A DNA stretch of 64,000 bases from Cinnamomum chago (lineage: Eukaryota > Streptophyta > Magnoliopsida > Laurales > Lauraceae): NCBI GenBank assembly GCA_038049695.1, contig CP142461.1, forward strand, positions 39,543,501-39,607,500. Direction: 5' to 3'. Below the pieces are notes generated by a model. It did not search any database. It was not told where the DNA came from and saw only the letters and a program-made list of their open reading frames with translations. Positions 11,576-23,560 of this stretch are shown here, piece by piece. The first letter of the stretch is position 1, and each line of letters opens with the position of its first letter. A program made the translations under genes and the position numbers.

Positions 11576-13959
11576 AACTTACTCATCATTAAAATTACAC
11601 ACTAAGTCTTCAGCTCCCCCTAAGCTGGACAAGTCTTGAAATCTTCTTGGATGCTCCTCCTCTTAGCTTGGGCTCTTGAGCTCTTTTCTTCAATCTTCTT
11701 GATGCTTGGAGCTTGATCATCTTCAAGCTTTCTCTTCATCTTCCTCTCTATGACCAAGCATCTTCTTTAGCTCCAAGCTTTCGTTCTTCTAATAGCTCTC
11801 CCCCTTTGACCATGCCTTTCTCTTCCTTTGGCAAGATATGCATTCTCTCCCACTGTAGAAGATCATACAAAATCTCCCCTTAGGAAGCTTGGACATTCTC
11901 GTCACCCTTTTGAGAACTTGAATGCTCTCTCCCCCTTTGCCATTAAATTGCAAAGGTACATACACACATGAAACAAGGAAAATACCTTTTAGTAGCACCT
12001 GTTAACAAAAGAAATCGAAAATGAAATTCATAACAGGTTATCATGTATGGAAGGAGTCTCTAAGGGTCCAAAGGCTATCCAAGGGTCAATTTGATCAAAA
12101 CTAATACTTCCTATGAAGGTTTACACTCCCCCTCAATCCATTCTCTCCTTTTGTCAAACATTTGACATAGATATAATTATTTGGTTCAAGAAGAAGATGG
12201 TTTTACCAATTGAGGGTCAACTTCAAGAGAAGGATTAGATTCGTTTAACTATAAAGTTCAATATGATCAAATTACCAAAAGAAAGCAAGGTCTAAAGAGA
12301 AAAGCAATCATGGATACCAATTGGAAAAGCAAAGAATACCAATTGAGATTTAAGGATAAGACTTTTTAAATCAACCACTCTAAAATGGAGTTATAAAGAA
12401 TATAATTATTAAGATAATCCAAATTAGAGCTATCCATGATGCAAAGGGGTTTACTAAACATAGCATCAATCAATTTAACTTGTGAAAATCATATGCTATG
12501 TAAGTTTTGAAATCATTTCATTCAAACAATAAATATGACTATTAAAGAGCAAGATGAGTGAAATGAAATTTAAACATGAAGCCAACCTCAACTAATAACC
12601 AACCAATATTATGAACACATAAACATGGTGGTCATGAGATATACATATATGAGCAAGAGAGGTGGCAATCATGAAAATTATGATGCTAATGGAATGTGAC
12701 ATGGAACGAAAAATATATAACTATCAAGTTCAATCCAATGTACACAAGGTCTATCACATACACAAGATAAGACATCAATTGGATATGAAATCAATGGAAA
12801 AATATACCAAATGAAACCAATTAAATATGACAATATGATTAATAGCAAGGATGTGACAAACACAAAATTCCATTAAGCAACATAAATGGATATTCATCAC
12901 TTTTAAAGATATAACTAATGAGCATTGTGATGAACAAGGTAAATTGCTATGCAAAATGATATAACTTAGAAATGCATGCAATTTCCAAAGTGTCAAAATC
13001 ATATGAATTCAACATCTAAGATATCCATCAAACATATAGAGATACGAGGAATGGATTTCAAAGAGTTTCATATGATTAAGATCACTACTACGAAGTTGAA
13101 ACATGTATAAAAATGATATCACTAAGAGAAAATACAAGAATCAACATCATAACCATCCAAAAAGAATATGACTAGAAAGCATAGAGGATGGATTTGAGTT
13201 CAAGTATGGTTTCTACACTTATAACTAAGATCACAACCATACATGGAACCAATTGTCATTTGCATATAAAAAGAATATAAACAAATAAGCAAAGATGCAA
13301 ACAACATTCATTTCCATTTCTAAGATAATGAAACCAAAAGGAAAGGAAATGAGAACATGGAACATGCTTTGATGATTATAGCTAATGATGTTATAGAGCA
13401 TTTCCATTCAAACAATCTTCAAATCATTTTGATAAACAAAATCCAACAATGAGCATAAAAGGAATGATTTCGAAGATCAATTTTCAACATTGTATTTTAA
13501 AAAATATAACTTAAATGAAACACATACAAGTTGATTTTTCAAAACAATGGTTTTCCATATAAAAGTATAACTTAGAAATCCATGGAAAAACTTGAATTGA
13601 TTCAAATCATTTGTTCAAATAATCTTACCAAGACATCTACACAAATGATTCAACAACAATTAATCATGAAGAGTCTAGCTATGAAAGCTTTTGAAATCAC
13701 AATCAATTGATCATGTAGAAATGCAATGCAAGACATAAAACTAAATGTGAGCAAAAAGCAAATCTAATCATGATGAAATTATAATCAAATGATTTTGAAA
13801 ACCATGATATGTAACTTAGAATGGTGCATGAAAACAAAATCAATTGATCATAAAGAAACAATGCATTTTAATAGATGTAACAAAACAAAATGCAAAAGCA
13901 ACATGACCAACAAAGAGATTTAACTATAAAGAATAGGTTGGTCAAGAAGGTTCAAGGCC
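11576..13959 (-). other. non-coding internal region of the gag-only element
   Basis: About 2.4 kb between gag and the polypurine tract, where a normal copia would have pol. It is T-rich on the element's sense strand, full of stops in all frames, and no pol motif is visible. Short words recur without clear period. I see nothing else supportable. Confidence 0.7.
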
Positions 13960-15414
13960 TTAAGGTTTGTCTAAGTAGATAATTTTAGGAATCCACCTAA
14001 GGACTTGAGAGGGTTCAACTTTGAGGTCTAGTTTAGAATTCTCACCAACTAAAGGAGATTTGACTTGATAAATTTTCAATTTAAACTTATCACCATGATA
14101 TTTATATTTGACTAAATTTAGCTTAGATTGGTGATTAGTCTTTTGATGTTGGTGAGTTTGTTTCTTTGGGGATTGATTCACTTTTCTTTTCTTCTTATAT
14201 TCTCCCTTTACTTGACTTTTGAATTTTAAATTTAACTTTGTTACTTTCTTCAAAAGTTCTTTCATGGGTTGATATAAGGGAGATAGGTTGAGAAGTTTTT
14301 TGTTCATAGATTCTTTTAAGCTTGGTTTAACTTGTTTGAACTTTTTAGAATCTATCTTAGGAGACTCCATTTTAAATGATTTAACTTGTTTAATCTTTTT
14401 GGAGTCTTCTTTGTTTCTTAGTGTCTTACCCTTCATAGATTTAGATTCTACCTTCTTGAGTTCAAAGATGGGTTTAGACACATGGCTTCTTCTTCTTAGT
14501 TTGCACTCAAACGTAAAATGCCCTTCAATGCCACAATAATTACATTTAGTTTTGGGCAAGGGAGAAGGAGTACTAGAGAAAGAGGACTCACCTTTCACAA
14601 AAGTGTTGGTGAATTTAGGGTCATGTGAAATATTCTTATCAAAACCAAGACCCGTCCTATCTCCTTTAGATTTACCCAATCTAAATAATTTTTCAAATTT
14701 ATCTTCTCCTTGGGTAAACTTGCACTCATACTTTTGTTTATACCCTTCAAGTTGAGTGACTTTGGTTATAAGGATTGAATTTTCATTTTTGACTTTTGAA
14801 AGTTCATTTTCAATTTCCTTATAGTTGCTTAGCTCTTCATTGGCAATTTTTAATTTGAAATTAAGTTCATTAACAACATTAGATCCAAGTTCTAGAGTCT
14901 TTATCTTACTTTGAACATTAGCCATGTTTTCCATGGACATAGTCAACTTGGATTCTAAATTGATAAGGTCTTTGTCTTGCCTTTTTAATTGATCTCTTAG
15001 GTTTAAGTTTTCCTTTTTAAGATCATCATAACTTATCTTAATCTCATTTTGTTCATCTTTGATATTGGATAAGTTATTTAAAGAGATCATGAACTTAGAG
15101 TCCAAACATTTTATTACTTCTTCTTTTTCTCTAAGTTCATCTTTAGAAGAGACTAGCTCTTTGTTTAGTCTTTTAGATTCTTCTCTTAATTTATTATTTT
15201 TCTTATTAAGTTCTAGAGAAAATGTGTATAATTCTTCATAGGCTTGTTGAAGATCTTCTTCATTGTAATCATTTTTTTCCTCTTTTGAATCAAATTGAGA
15301 TTCATTTAATTGAGGGTTTGAATATCCAATAGAAGGAAGAATGAGGGGTCTAGGAGAATCTACACAAGAATCTAAACTTTCTATCAGAGTGGAATCCATT
15401 CTAATGATTTTCAT
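13960..15414 (-). CDS. gag-like protein: coiled coil plus CCHC zinc knuckle
   Basis: An open 484-residue frame. Residues about 45-235 are Lys/Glu/Asn/Leu-rich with heptad-like spacing, predicting a long coiled coil. A CX2CX4HX4C zinc knuckle (CNYCGIEGHFTFEC) lies near residues 291-304, preceded by DRTGLGFDKN, a phrase typical of SIRE-like copia gags. The C-terminal third is very Lys-rich and probably binds RNA. The N-terminal capsid-type (DUF4219/UBN2) half of copia gag is missing, so the protein looks like only the C-terminal half of gag. It starts about 85 nt after the primer-binding site. The open frame suggests recent insertion or selection; a role in particle packaging is inferred. Confidence 0.85.
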   Translation of the reverse strand: MKIIRMDSTLIESLDSCVDSPRPLILPSIGYSNPQLNESQFDSKEEKNDYNEEDLQQAYEELYTFSLELNKKNNKLREESKRLNKELVSSKDELREKEEVIKCLDSKFMISLNNLSNIKDEQNEIKISYDDLKKENLNLRDQLKRQDKDLINLESKLTMSMENMANVQSKIKTLELGSNVVNELNFKLKIANEELSNYKEIENELSKVKNENSILITKVTQLEGYKQKYECKFTQGEDKFEKLFRLGKSKGDRTGLGFDKNISHDPKFTNTFVKGESSFSSTPSPLPKTKCNYCGIEGHFTFECKLRRRSHVSKPIFELKKVESKSMKGKTLRNKEDSKKIKQVKSFKMESPKIDSKKFKQVKPSLKESMNKKLLNLSPLYQPMKELLKKVTKLNLKFKSQVKGEYKKKRKVNQSPKKQTHQHQKTNHQSKLNLVKYKYHGDKFKLKIYQVKSPLVGENSKLDLKVEPSQVLRWIPKIIYLDKP

Positions 15415-15500
15415 GTAAGGACAACTCTAGGGTTTTTGACTCTAGGTTTTTACACCTAATAAAGAGTTCCAAACACTTGATCCAAAAAGATAGAGCACGA

Positions 15501-15513
15501 GGCTCTGATACCA
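15501..15513 (-). other. primer-binding site (tRNA-iMet)
   Basis: TGGTATCAGAGCC on the minus strand, two bases after the 5' LTR end. It is complementary to the 3' end of initiator tRNA-Met, the usual primer of plant copia elements. Confidence 0.92.
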
Positions 15514-15515
15514 AT

Positions 15516-17193
15516 TGAAAGTCCTGGGATCCTAACCCTAGATGGGGGGGGGTGAATAGGCTGTGCTACAAATATGACCAATTTAGACAAATTTTAATTT
15601 CTTAACATAAACTAGTCACATGTGATGATTTAATCAAACAAAATGCGGAAGTTAATATAAACAATCACCATAAAAGCAAGCACCACAACACAAAGGTTTA
15701 TAGTGGTTCGGCCTCAATGCCTACGTCCACTACCGGCTTGTGATCCAATCACCCCACCGGATTTCCACTATATATGCTTTTCACTAGGCTAAGCAATAAC
15801 CCTTACAATGTTGCTTTTACTAGGCTCAACAACAACCTTTACAAGATGCTTTTCAAGGCTAAGCAATAACCTTTACAAATAAAGATTTCTCTAAGAAAGT
15901 GTCTTCACAAAAGATTACTCTAAGAGATACAATTTAAGCACAATTGAAATTGCCTCTTAAATAGGCTAATATGAAAGTTTAAAACAAATTACAAACATAC
16001 ACTAAAACAAGCTAAAGTGTGTGCACAAGAGTATGAATGCTTTACTTCAGTCAATTTCTACAATGAAGCTCCTAAATGAATGCTTGATGCATTTTAAAAT
16101 CAAAGCTTAGAAAATGATGATTGAAGATAAAACTAATCACATAAAAGATTCAAACAACTTTGAAGAAATGAACTAAACAAGTTGTATGAATGTTAAAGTC
16201 TAAGAACACATGTGATTAGGATACGAGAGTTTACAAACCAATCTAATTTACCAAAGATGATATTGAGTTTGCAAAACAACTCTTTAAAAACTAGAAATCA
16301 TGCATAAAAGAAAATACAAAGATTTAAACATGCATTGATTCTAATTTTAATGGAAATCAAAATGACAAGTAAGATCTACCTTTTTAAAACTCAAGCATTT
16401 GATTTCCAAATAGCCCTCTAGCCTTTCCAACTTCCTCCCCTTTCTTTGGCTCCAAAATGTTCTCAAAAGTTCATGGTTCAAGCCTACAAAAAGGTTGGAA
16501 ATGAATGGACTTTATACAAGAAAACAGTCCAACGGCTAGTCCCAGGTCGACCTACAAACAGGGGGGGGGGGGTCGACCTGCTACACACAACGGTCAGAAA
16601 AATGACCGTTGGTGCTTCAGGAACCAGTCAACCTGCAGTGTGGCAGGTCGACCCGGGTCCCTGGGCAGGTCGACCTGCCACACTGCAGGTTGACAGCCTG
16701 GGACCAAAATTCCCAAATTTGCATATTTCAAAGTCTTTTCAAGTGGGAACTTTTGAGCCACTAAATCAAGCTTAGAAACATGTTTTAAATCAAACTAAGA
16801 AGTTTAAAAACATGAAACACAAAAAGCCTAAAATGATTCGATATTTTAAAACCAAAGGCTTGCTTGATTTCTAAAAACTCTTTTCACATAAAAATGCATA
16901 CAAAAAAGATTTTGAAAGAGATGAATGTATGCAAGGCACAAACCTAAATCCTCAATATGATTTCTCAAAAGTAATGCACAAAGAATTAGGTTTTCAAAAG
17001 AGTTTGGATTCTAAAACCAATGCATCCAAGTTTAGAAACAAAACATGCATAAGTGATTAATTCTACAAGTCTAAAATCCAATGCATGTATAAAACCAGAT
17101 TTCAAGATTTTCTAAAACAATGCATGTGTGAAAATTCAAATGATGCTCAAGTGAAAATGCATCCATCAAATTGCAAATACAAAATCCCTAACA
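15516..17193 (-). mobile_element. 5' LTR of the gag-only element (1678 bp)
   Basis: Near-identical partner of the LTR at 9813-11550, with the same ends (TGTTAGGG, GGACTTTCA). It lacks about two of the roughly 34-bp 'AAGGCTAAGCAATAACC' units, which accounts for most of the length difference. It also has a longer G run beside one palindrome (16561-16572). It ends at the CACAT duplication. Confidence 0.92.
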
Positions 17194-17198
17194 CACAT

Positions 17199-17744
17199 AT
17201 GACTCATCCGGATTTTGACAAAAACCAAATGACTTGATTACCTACTCAAAATGGATGTTCCAACTTTGGGATGCTTGTTTCAGTCCATAAATAGACTTTT
17301 GCAGCTTGCAAACTTTTTGCTCTTGGTTTTTAGCTACAAAATCGTCTGGTTGCACCATATAGATGTCTTCTTCAAGATGGCCGTTGTGAAACGCCGTCTT
17401 GACATCTATTTGTCAATTCTCATAATCGAGATGAGCCGCAATGGATAAGAGTATTCGGATGGACTTGAGCATGGCTACCGGCGAAAAGGTTTCATCATAA
17501 TCGATACCCTCTTTCTGAGTATACCCTTTTGCAACAAGCCTAGCCTTAAATGTTTCCACTCTTCCATCTGACGTCCTCTTTTTCTCTTGTAGACCCACTT
17601 GCACCCAATAGGTTTAATATTGGCAGGCAAGTCCACAAGTGTCCAGACCTTATTGGAGTACATAGACTCCATCTCAGCTTTCATAGCATCTTGCTAACAT
17701 CCCGAACCTATGTCATTGATTGCTTCAACATAGTTACAGGGATC
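17199..17744 (-). pseudogene. copia reverse transcriptase, N-terminal part
   Basis: Minus-strand blocks [49 protein letters not shown] and [16 protein letters not shown] are the standard N-terminal motifs of copia RT. They continue to [13 protein letters not shown] and GFCQNPDESY, where the gag-only element is inserted. Internal stops and a frame change (near 17580) inactivate it. Confidence 0.88.
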
Positions 17745-18831
17745 TTATTTCGGTTCTTCCGGGACTGCCTCGTAAGACTCTCCCAAGAACGAGAACCTGT
17801 CAGGGGGTCTAACAATCCTCCAACTACGACAAGGCACTGGTGTAACTACTGGGTCCGGTAAGGGCGGTTCTTCCTCAAGTTCGGTCGTATTTGGATTTGG
17901 AATTGATTGCTCTTGAATTTCTTCCAAAATCACCTTATCTAAACATTTTCGGTCCATCATATAATCTTCCTCCAGAAAAACCGCATTGGTGCTCACCAGC
18001 ACTTTGTGCTCTCTAGGATTATAGAATAACCAACCTTTAGTTCCTTTAGGATATCCTACAAACGTGCATACTTCCGACTTCGTTTCCAACTTATCCGTCT
18101 TAACCTTTAGCACTTGTGCCAGACAACCCCAAATGTATAAATGTTGTAGACTAGGCTTTCTCCAAGACCACAACTCTCGGGAAGTCTTAGGTACAGACTT
18201 AGATGGCACGAGGTTTAGTGTGTACATCGCAGTATCTAAGGCGTATCCCCAAAAAAATATAGGTAATCCTGAGAAACTCAGCATAGACCTAATCACATCT
18301 AAAAGAGTCCGGTTCCTTCTTTCCGCTACTCCATTCTATTGAGGCATACTAGGAGCAAACAACTGGGATAAAATCTCATTCCCTGATAAGTATCCCATAA
18401 AATCAGCAGAGAGATATTCCCCTCCTCGATCTAATAGAAGAGTCTTGATACTCTTACCTAATTGCTTTTCCGTTTTCGCTCGAAACTCTTTGAACTTTTC
18501 AAAAGCCTCAGACTTGCGATGCATAAGGTACATGTATCCATATCTTGAGTAATCATCTATAAAAGTGATGAAATACTCATATCTTCCTCTAGCCCTGACA
18601 TTAATGGGTCCACACACATCAGTATGCACTAATTCCAATAAATCTTTGGCCCTATTGCCCTCAGATGAAAAGGGTCTTTTGGTCATTTTGCCTTCCAGAC
18701 AGGAGTCGCAGACAGGCATTGGTTCTATCACCAATGAAGGGAAGATACCATCTTTCACTAGCCTGTCAATCCTATCCAGATTTATATGACCTAGCCTCAA
18801 GTGCCAAAGTTTTGTTGGATTAGATGAAGGT
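17745..18831 (-). pseudogene. copia integrase and C-terminal linker
   Basis: The gag-pre-integrase tail (KLWHLRLGHINLDRIDRL) is followed by the zinc-binding CDSCLEGKMTKRPF and the core with HTDVCGPI and FIDDYSRYGYMYL supplying the two catalytic Asp. The frame hits one TAG inside the usual [13 protein letters not shown] segment near 18340, then continues with [10 protein letters not shown] (catalytic Glu) and the [14 protein letters not shown] region. A single premature stop separates the parts. Integrase would insert element cDNA into the chromosome. The solo LTR at 18832 splits the pre-integrase domain. Confidence 0.88.
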
Positions 18832-20736
18832 TGAAAGTCCACGAGGATCCTAACCCTAGAGGGGGGGGTGAATAGGGTGTGCTACAACTATGACCAATAA
18901 AGACCAATTTTAAACTTCTTTAAAACCAACTAGTCACATGTGATGATTAATCAAATAAAATGCGGAAGCTAAACAAAAACAATCACCACATAGCATGCAC
19001 CACAACACCAATGTTTATAGTGGTTCGGCCTCAATGCCTACATCCACTACCGGCTTGTGAATCCAATCACCCCACCGGATTTCCACTAATATGCTTTTTC
19101 AAAGGCTAAGCAATAACCTATACAATGTTGTTTTTCTAGGCTCAACAACAACCTTACAATGTGCTTTTCTAGGCTAAGCAATAACCTTTACAAAATGCTT
19201 TTCTTAGGCTAAGCAATAACCTTACAAGATGCTTTTCTTAGGCTAAGCAATAACCTTTACAAATAAAAGCTTTCTCTAAGAAAGTGTCTTTACAAAAGAT
19301 CACTCTAAGAGATTACAATTCAAGCTCAAAAGAAATTGCCTCTTAAATAGGCGGATATAAAAGTTTTAATACAAACTCACACAAACACTCTATGCATGCA
19401 AAAGTATATGCTCATGATGTGTGTGTGTGATGACTTCAATCAAGTTTAAAAAGAAAGCTTAATCAAATATATGCTTGAAGCATTTCAAAGTTCAAAGCTC
19501 ATGAAAGATTTGATTGAAGTCTAATGCAAATCACATGTATGATAAACAACTTGTTAATGACATGAAATTCTAAGAATCACAAGTTGTATGAAAATGACTA
19601 ACTTAGAACATGTGATGCATGTGCAATGTTGTTTTCAAAAACAAATTGATTTTACTAATGTTTAAATGAATGAAAACAACAAGCAATGTTTCTACCAAGA
19701 AAAAGAATCATGCTATGTAAAGGAAATCAAAGATTTAGGCTAAGCATGATTGAGAAGTTTTAAAAACAACTTGGAAGAAAACAAAGTGAAGAATCCAATC
19801 TTAACTAGATCAAAGATTAGGAGAAGAATGGATTCAACACATCATAGTTATCATGTACAAAAGCATTTACCAATAGCTTAAACAAAACATGAAAACCATG
19901 ATTAACAAAAGGTAGAGCTTACTTGGTTGTTTAACTCATTGATCCAAGCTTTAGCTCTCCTAATGACCTCCTAGCCTTTCCAACTTTATCCCCTTTCAAT
20001 GGCTCCAAAATGGTCTCAAAGGTTCAAGATTCAAGCCTTCAAAAAGGTTGGAAATGAATGGACTTTATAGCAAAAAAGTGTCCAACGGCTAGTTGTCTCG
20101 GTCGACCTAGAAGGCACAACGGTCAGAATTCTGACCGTTGGAGGCTTACAGTTCAGAAACTGCACAGGGGCCCTGCAGTGTCCTCGGTCGACCGAGACCC
20201 AGGGCTCGGTCGACCGGCGACACTGCCGGGCGAGTCCCTGGGGCCAAAAATCCAACTTTTTCTCTTTTCAAAGTTTTTCTTTGGTGGATCTTTGGGCCAC
20301 TAAATCAAGCTTAAATAACATGTTTTAAGACATACTAAGATGTTTAAAAACATGAGAAACACAAAGCCTAAAGAGATTTACAAGATTAAAACCAAAGGCT
20401 AGCTTGATTTGAATACAACTCTTTTCAAATGAAAATGCATACACAAATGATTCTTTTTGGGTTGAAAGTATGCAAAGCTCAAACCTAAATTCACAAGATG
20501 ATTTTCCAAATATAATGCACCATGAATTAGGTTTTCAAAAGAGTTTTGGGTTCTAAAACCAATGCATCCAAGTTTAAAACCAAAACATGCATAAAACAAA
20601 AGCTTTTCCAAATCTTAAAAGCTATGCATGTGTAAAACTAGATTTCAAGATATTTTAAATCAATGCATGTGTGTGAATTCAAATGATGCCAATATGCAAA
20701 TGCATCCACCAAATTGCAAAAACAAAATACCTAACA
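18832..20736 (-). mobile_element. solo LTR (1905 bp), TSD AAGGT
   Basis: Ends are TGTTAGG... and ...CCTCGTGGACTTTCA on the minus strand. AAGGT flanks it at 18827-18831 and 20737-20741. It is the same subfamily as the solo LTR at 3451-5656 and a relative of the gag-only element's LTRs. It contains GGTCGACC at 20100, 20186 and 20208, a perfect 24-bp palindrome at 20117-20140, an MSA-type TCCAACGGCTA at 20081-20091 and a minus-strand TATA (GCTATAAAG) near 20063-20071. Confidence 0.92.
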
Positions 20737-20741
20737 AAGGT

Positions 20742-22034
20742 AACTTCCTCTTCAATGATGGTCTATTAATTGTTTCATTATCATCTATCTCATACATCGT
20801 GGGAGTTAACAAATAAAGCCCATTGGTTACCTTGCCAGAGCCTAAAAAGTACCATTCCTCTTTATGACAACTTCAGTACCAAAAGTAATAGAATAACTTT
20901 TATTCAACAAACTAGAAACTAAAATTAAATTCCGCCGGAAAGAAGGTACATATAATGTTTCTGACAAAACCAATTTATTATTTGATAAACATAAAGTAAT
21001 GACTCCTATTGAAACAGCCTCCGCCTTAGCGTCAGATCCCAGGTTGACAATGATTTCTCCATCACTTAGCCTCCTGGTCTCCTTGAATCCCCTACAATGT
21101 ATTACATATGTGATTAGTAGCCCCGGAGTCCACACACCAAGATTCTGAAGTACCAGTTGCGAAACTAACTTCAGAAATAAGTGACCCAATCATACCTGTG
21201 GTCTTCTTCTTAGACAGATAATCTAGACAATTCCTTTTCCGATGTCCTGTCTTACCACAATGGAAACACTTTCCTTTTGTCCCTGATCCCTTAGCCTTGG
21301 CCACACCACCATTAGGACCATTTTCCACCTTAGGACCCCTCGGAACTGATTTCTTTTTTCCTTTACGCCCTTTGCCTTTCGGCAAGGACTTGGCATCTGA
21401 CTTTTCTGTCATCAGAGCAGTTGGCTTCTTCTTCATAATCCCTTCAGTCACTACCAGCTAGCTATACAGCTCAGCCAGAGTCAGATTCATCTTATTCATA
21501 TTTTAATTAACCTTGAAATTGTTGAATGACTCTGGCAACGACTCAAGGATTATGTTTATCTGTGATTATGCATCAATCGCAACCCCTAGTACATCTAACT
21601 TATTCAATAAGTCCATCATTTTCAACATGTGTTCCTATACTGATGTACCTTCAGCCATCTTGGTGCTAATGAGCACCTTCATAGCTACCTGCCTAGCAAG
21701 CATGCCCTGTTCCGCAAACAACTCCTTTAAGTTTGATATAATATCATATGCAATCTTATAAGATTGACGTTGGTGTTCCAAAACACTAGACATGGATGCC
21801 AGAATGTAACATCTGGCCATCTCATTGTCTTTGGCCCATTTGGTGTAAAGTTCATTTTCTTCTTCTGATGCATCCAGGCTAGGCTCATCAAGGGGAGTTT
21901 TGGTAAGGACATATTTATATCATGAAGTAGTCAGGACAATATCCAAGTTCCGTTTCTAGTCTACATAGTTGGATCCCACCAACTTATTCTGGTTGAGGAT
22001 GGTCGCAAGTGGATTGAAAGTATTTTAATTCATG
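20742..22034 (-). pseudogene. copia gag, zinc knuckle, protease and pre-integrase start
   Basis: Minus-strand reading starts at the ATG at 22032-22034. Gag blocks EMARCYILASMSSVL and NLKELFAEQGMLARQVAM match the UBN2-type copia capsid. A CCHC knuckle (CFHCGKTGHRKRNC) and then the protease motif WCVDSGATNHIC follow. YVPSFRRNLILVS and NGLYLLTP belong to the pre-integrase part. At least seven TAG/TAA codons interrupt gag, several at positions usually Trp or Gln/Glu, and there is a frameshift near 20842. C-to-T decay of methylated DNA would explain these stops. Confidence 0.85.
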
Positions 22035-23513
22035 CTTGAAATACTGTAGCACACAACCATACATTCAATTAATAAATATAAATGACATCAGGGTTTAGTA
22101 TTCTACCAAATTTATGTGGGAATCCTCATAACCACTAAATTCAGAATACATCGGAATCCCAATCCCTGGAATACATGAGGCAAATCCTTGGGGATACTAC
22201 ATCATTATTTTAGTTAAGTGTGACCCACCAACTAGCATTGCATGACAACCGTTGCGAGGAGCTCCTCCTTGGGGAGTGGGCCCGGCCATGCCCCGTCTCA
22301 CCAACACTATCCATAAGAGATTCATATCTAGTAACCAGACAAGTAAAAGCCCTCTGTGGGGAACAGTCATTCTCAAGATGGTGCGAGGCTAATACTTTCC
22401 TTACAATGGACCTTTGGTGGAAAACCATAGGGATTTCTAGATATAAATGCTTCGCTCCCACTTAATATTTTAGAATTGAGGATTTCTTTATAGGTATATG
22501 GGCCCGCATAGAAATCAAATCATCTCATGGTATGACCAATGATTGGTTCCAAATCAAGTTATTTTATGGAAAGTCCAGTTTCTAAAATTAGCGTTACCAA
22601 TGGATCCATCTCATGGGCCCACTAACTCTAATTAGAACTCTTTCCAAAAATTTATTTGATTTGAACAATTTTGGAAATTGCTATGTTTGGATCAGATTTG
22701 GAAACTTTCTAAAACAAGCATTCATCCATAAATAGAAAGTGCTATAATTAGAAACTAGTCCTCTCCTCCACTTGGCCCTAGCGGAATAGACTTCTTGGAC
22801 TTGTAGACTTTCCAAAACTTTAGAATTCCTCAAACTCTTTGGGCATCTCCAAAACGCCTTTTGGAAATCTTCAAACTCTTTTATTAGTAGTCCAACTTCA
22901 CTTTCCTTCTTTGTCTCGGACATCTCCAGAATTTACAAACTTAGAAAAATTACATGAATTCCTATGCCTCAATAATGAGACTTACATGGTAATCTAAATA
23001 TGGAAATAAAATGGCTATAAGGAAACTCACCATGCCATGCCCTTTCGCGGGAAACCAAGAAAACCATAATGCCCTTTACACTTAGCCTCAAATAAACCAA
23101 CGACCATAAAAGGAAAGTAAAAGACTTGTGGGTCATATGGAGAGGACATAAACCTACATGGTTAGTATCAAGAACATAGTAGGAACTAGGTCTAAATGGA
23201 TACCAATCATCATCTCATGATGAAAATCACGGACTATCAAAAGAAAAATTATGCACATTGTTCGCTCGAGCGGATTGGGATTTGCTCGAGTGGACTATTC
23301 CAGAACCCGGTCCGCTCGAGCGACCTACTTGAAAACCTACAGAAAAATGCTTTTTCTTGTCCAAACCAGCCCCTTCTATTGCATTCATACGAGAAACAAA
23401 AAGCACACAATCATCAAATTTGATCCTTAGAAAGCCCTAGGTCTATCATCTTCGCATCTCATGCAAAGATTAAATCTAGATCGATGATCTAACATTATTA
23501 GAGATGAGGTATG
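22035..23513 (-). other. copia leader; no gene seen
   Basis: About 1.5 kb between the primer-binding site and gag, with no convincing reading frame. A GC-rich patch at about 23260-23325 contains three CTCGAG palindromes in CGCTCGAGCG-like context. This is unusually long for a copia leader and may include an older unrecognised insertion. Confidence 0.5.
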
Positions 23514-23525
23514 ACTCTGATACCA
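23514..23525 (-). other. copia primer-binding site (tRNA-iMet)
   Basis: TGGTATCAGAGT on the minus strand, two bases inside the LTR end TTCCGACA. One mismatch at the last base from the usual TGGTATCAGAGC. Confidence 0.85.
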
Positions 23526-23527
23526 AT

Positions 23528-23560
23528 TGTCGGAAGTAGGTGGGCCTCGTGGACATAGGC
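23528..23560 (-). mobile_element. copia 5' LTR, truncated to its last ~32 bp
   Basis: CACGAGGCCCACCTACTTCC followed by GACA matches the terminal bases of the solo LTR at 24296 (which reads ...CCTCCTTCCAACA). Homology stops after about 32 bp, so most of this LTR is deleted or replaced. Confidence 0.6.

Larger units (their letters stand above)
9813..17193 (-). mobile_element. complete gag-only LTR retrotransposon (TR-GAG type), TSD CACAT
   Basis: A 7,381-bp element flanked by CACAT at 9808-9812 and 17194-17198. It has two LTRs (15516-17193 and 9813-11550), a tRNA-Met primer-binding site, a polypurine tract and a single gag-like ORF; no protease, integrase or RT is present. The LTRs are very similar except for a tandem-repeat length difference. 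The LTR-gag-LTR structure fits non-autonomous elements described in plants as TR-GAG. It presumably needs pol from a related copia element; the coiled coil plus zinc knuckle resembles SIRE-type copia gag. Confidence 0.9.
8671..23560 (-). mobile_element. Ty1/copia retrotransposon, host of two nested insertions
   Basis: Minus-strand order is 5' LTR remnant (23560-23528), primer-binding site (23526-23514), gag, protease, gag-pre-integrase, integrase, RT, RNase H, polypurine tract, and 3' LTR remnant (8763-8671). Removing the insertions at 9813-17193 and 18832-20736, each with one TSD copy, rejoins the reading frames exactly (YVYLKSEG in RT; PSSNPTKLWH in the pre-integrase domain). The protease-integrase-RT-RNase H order is diagnostic of copia. 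Many in-frame TAG/TAA codons replace Trp, Gln or Glu, so the element is dead. Confidence 0.9.
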
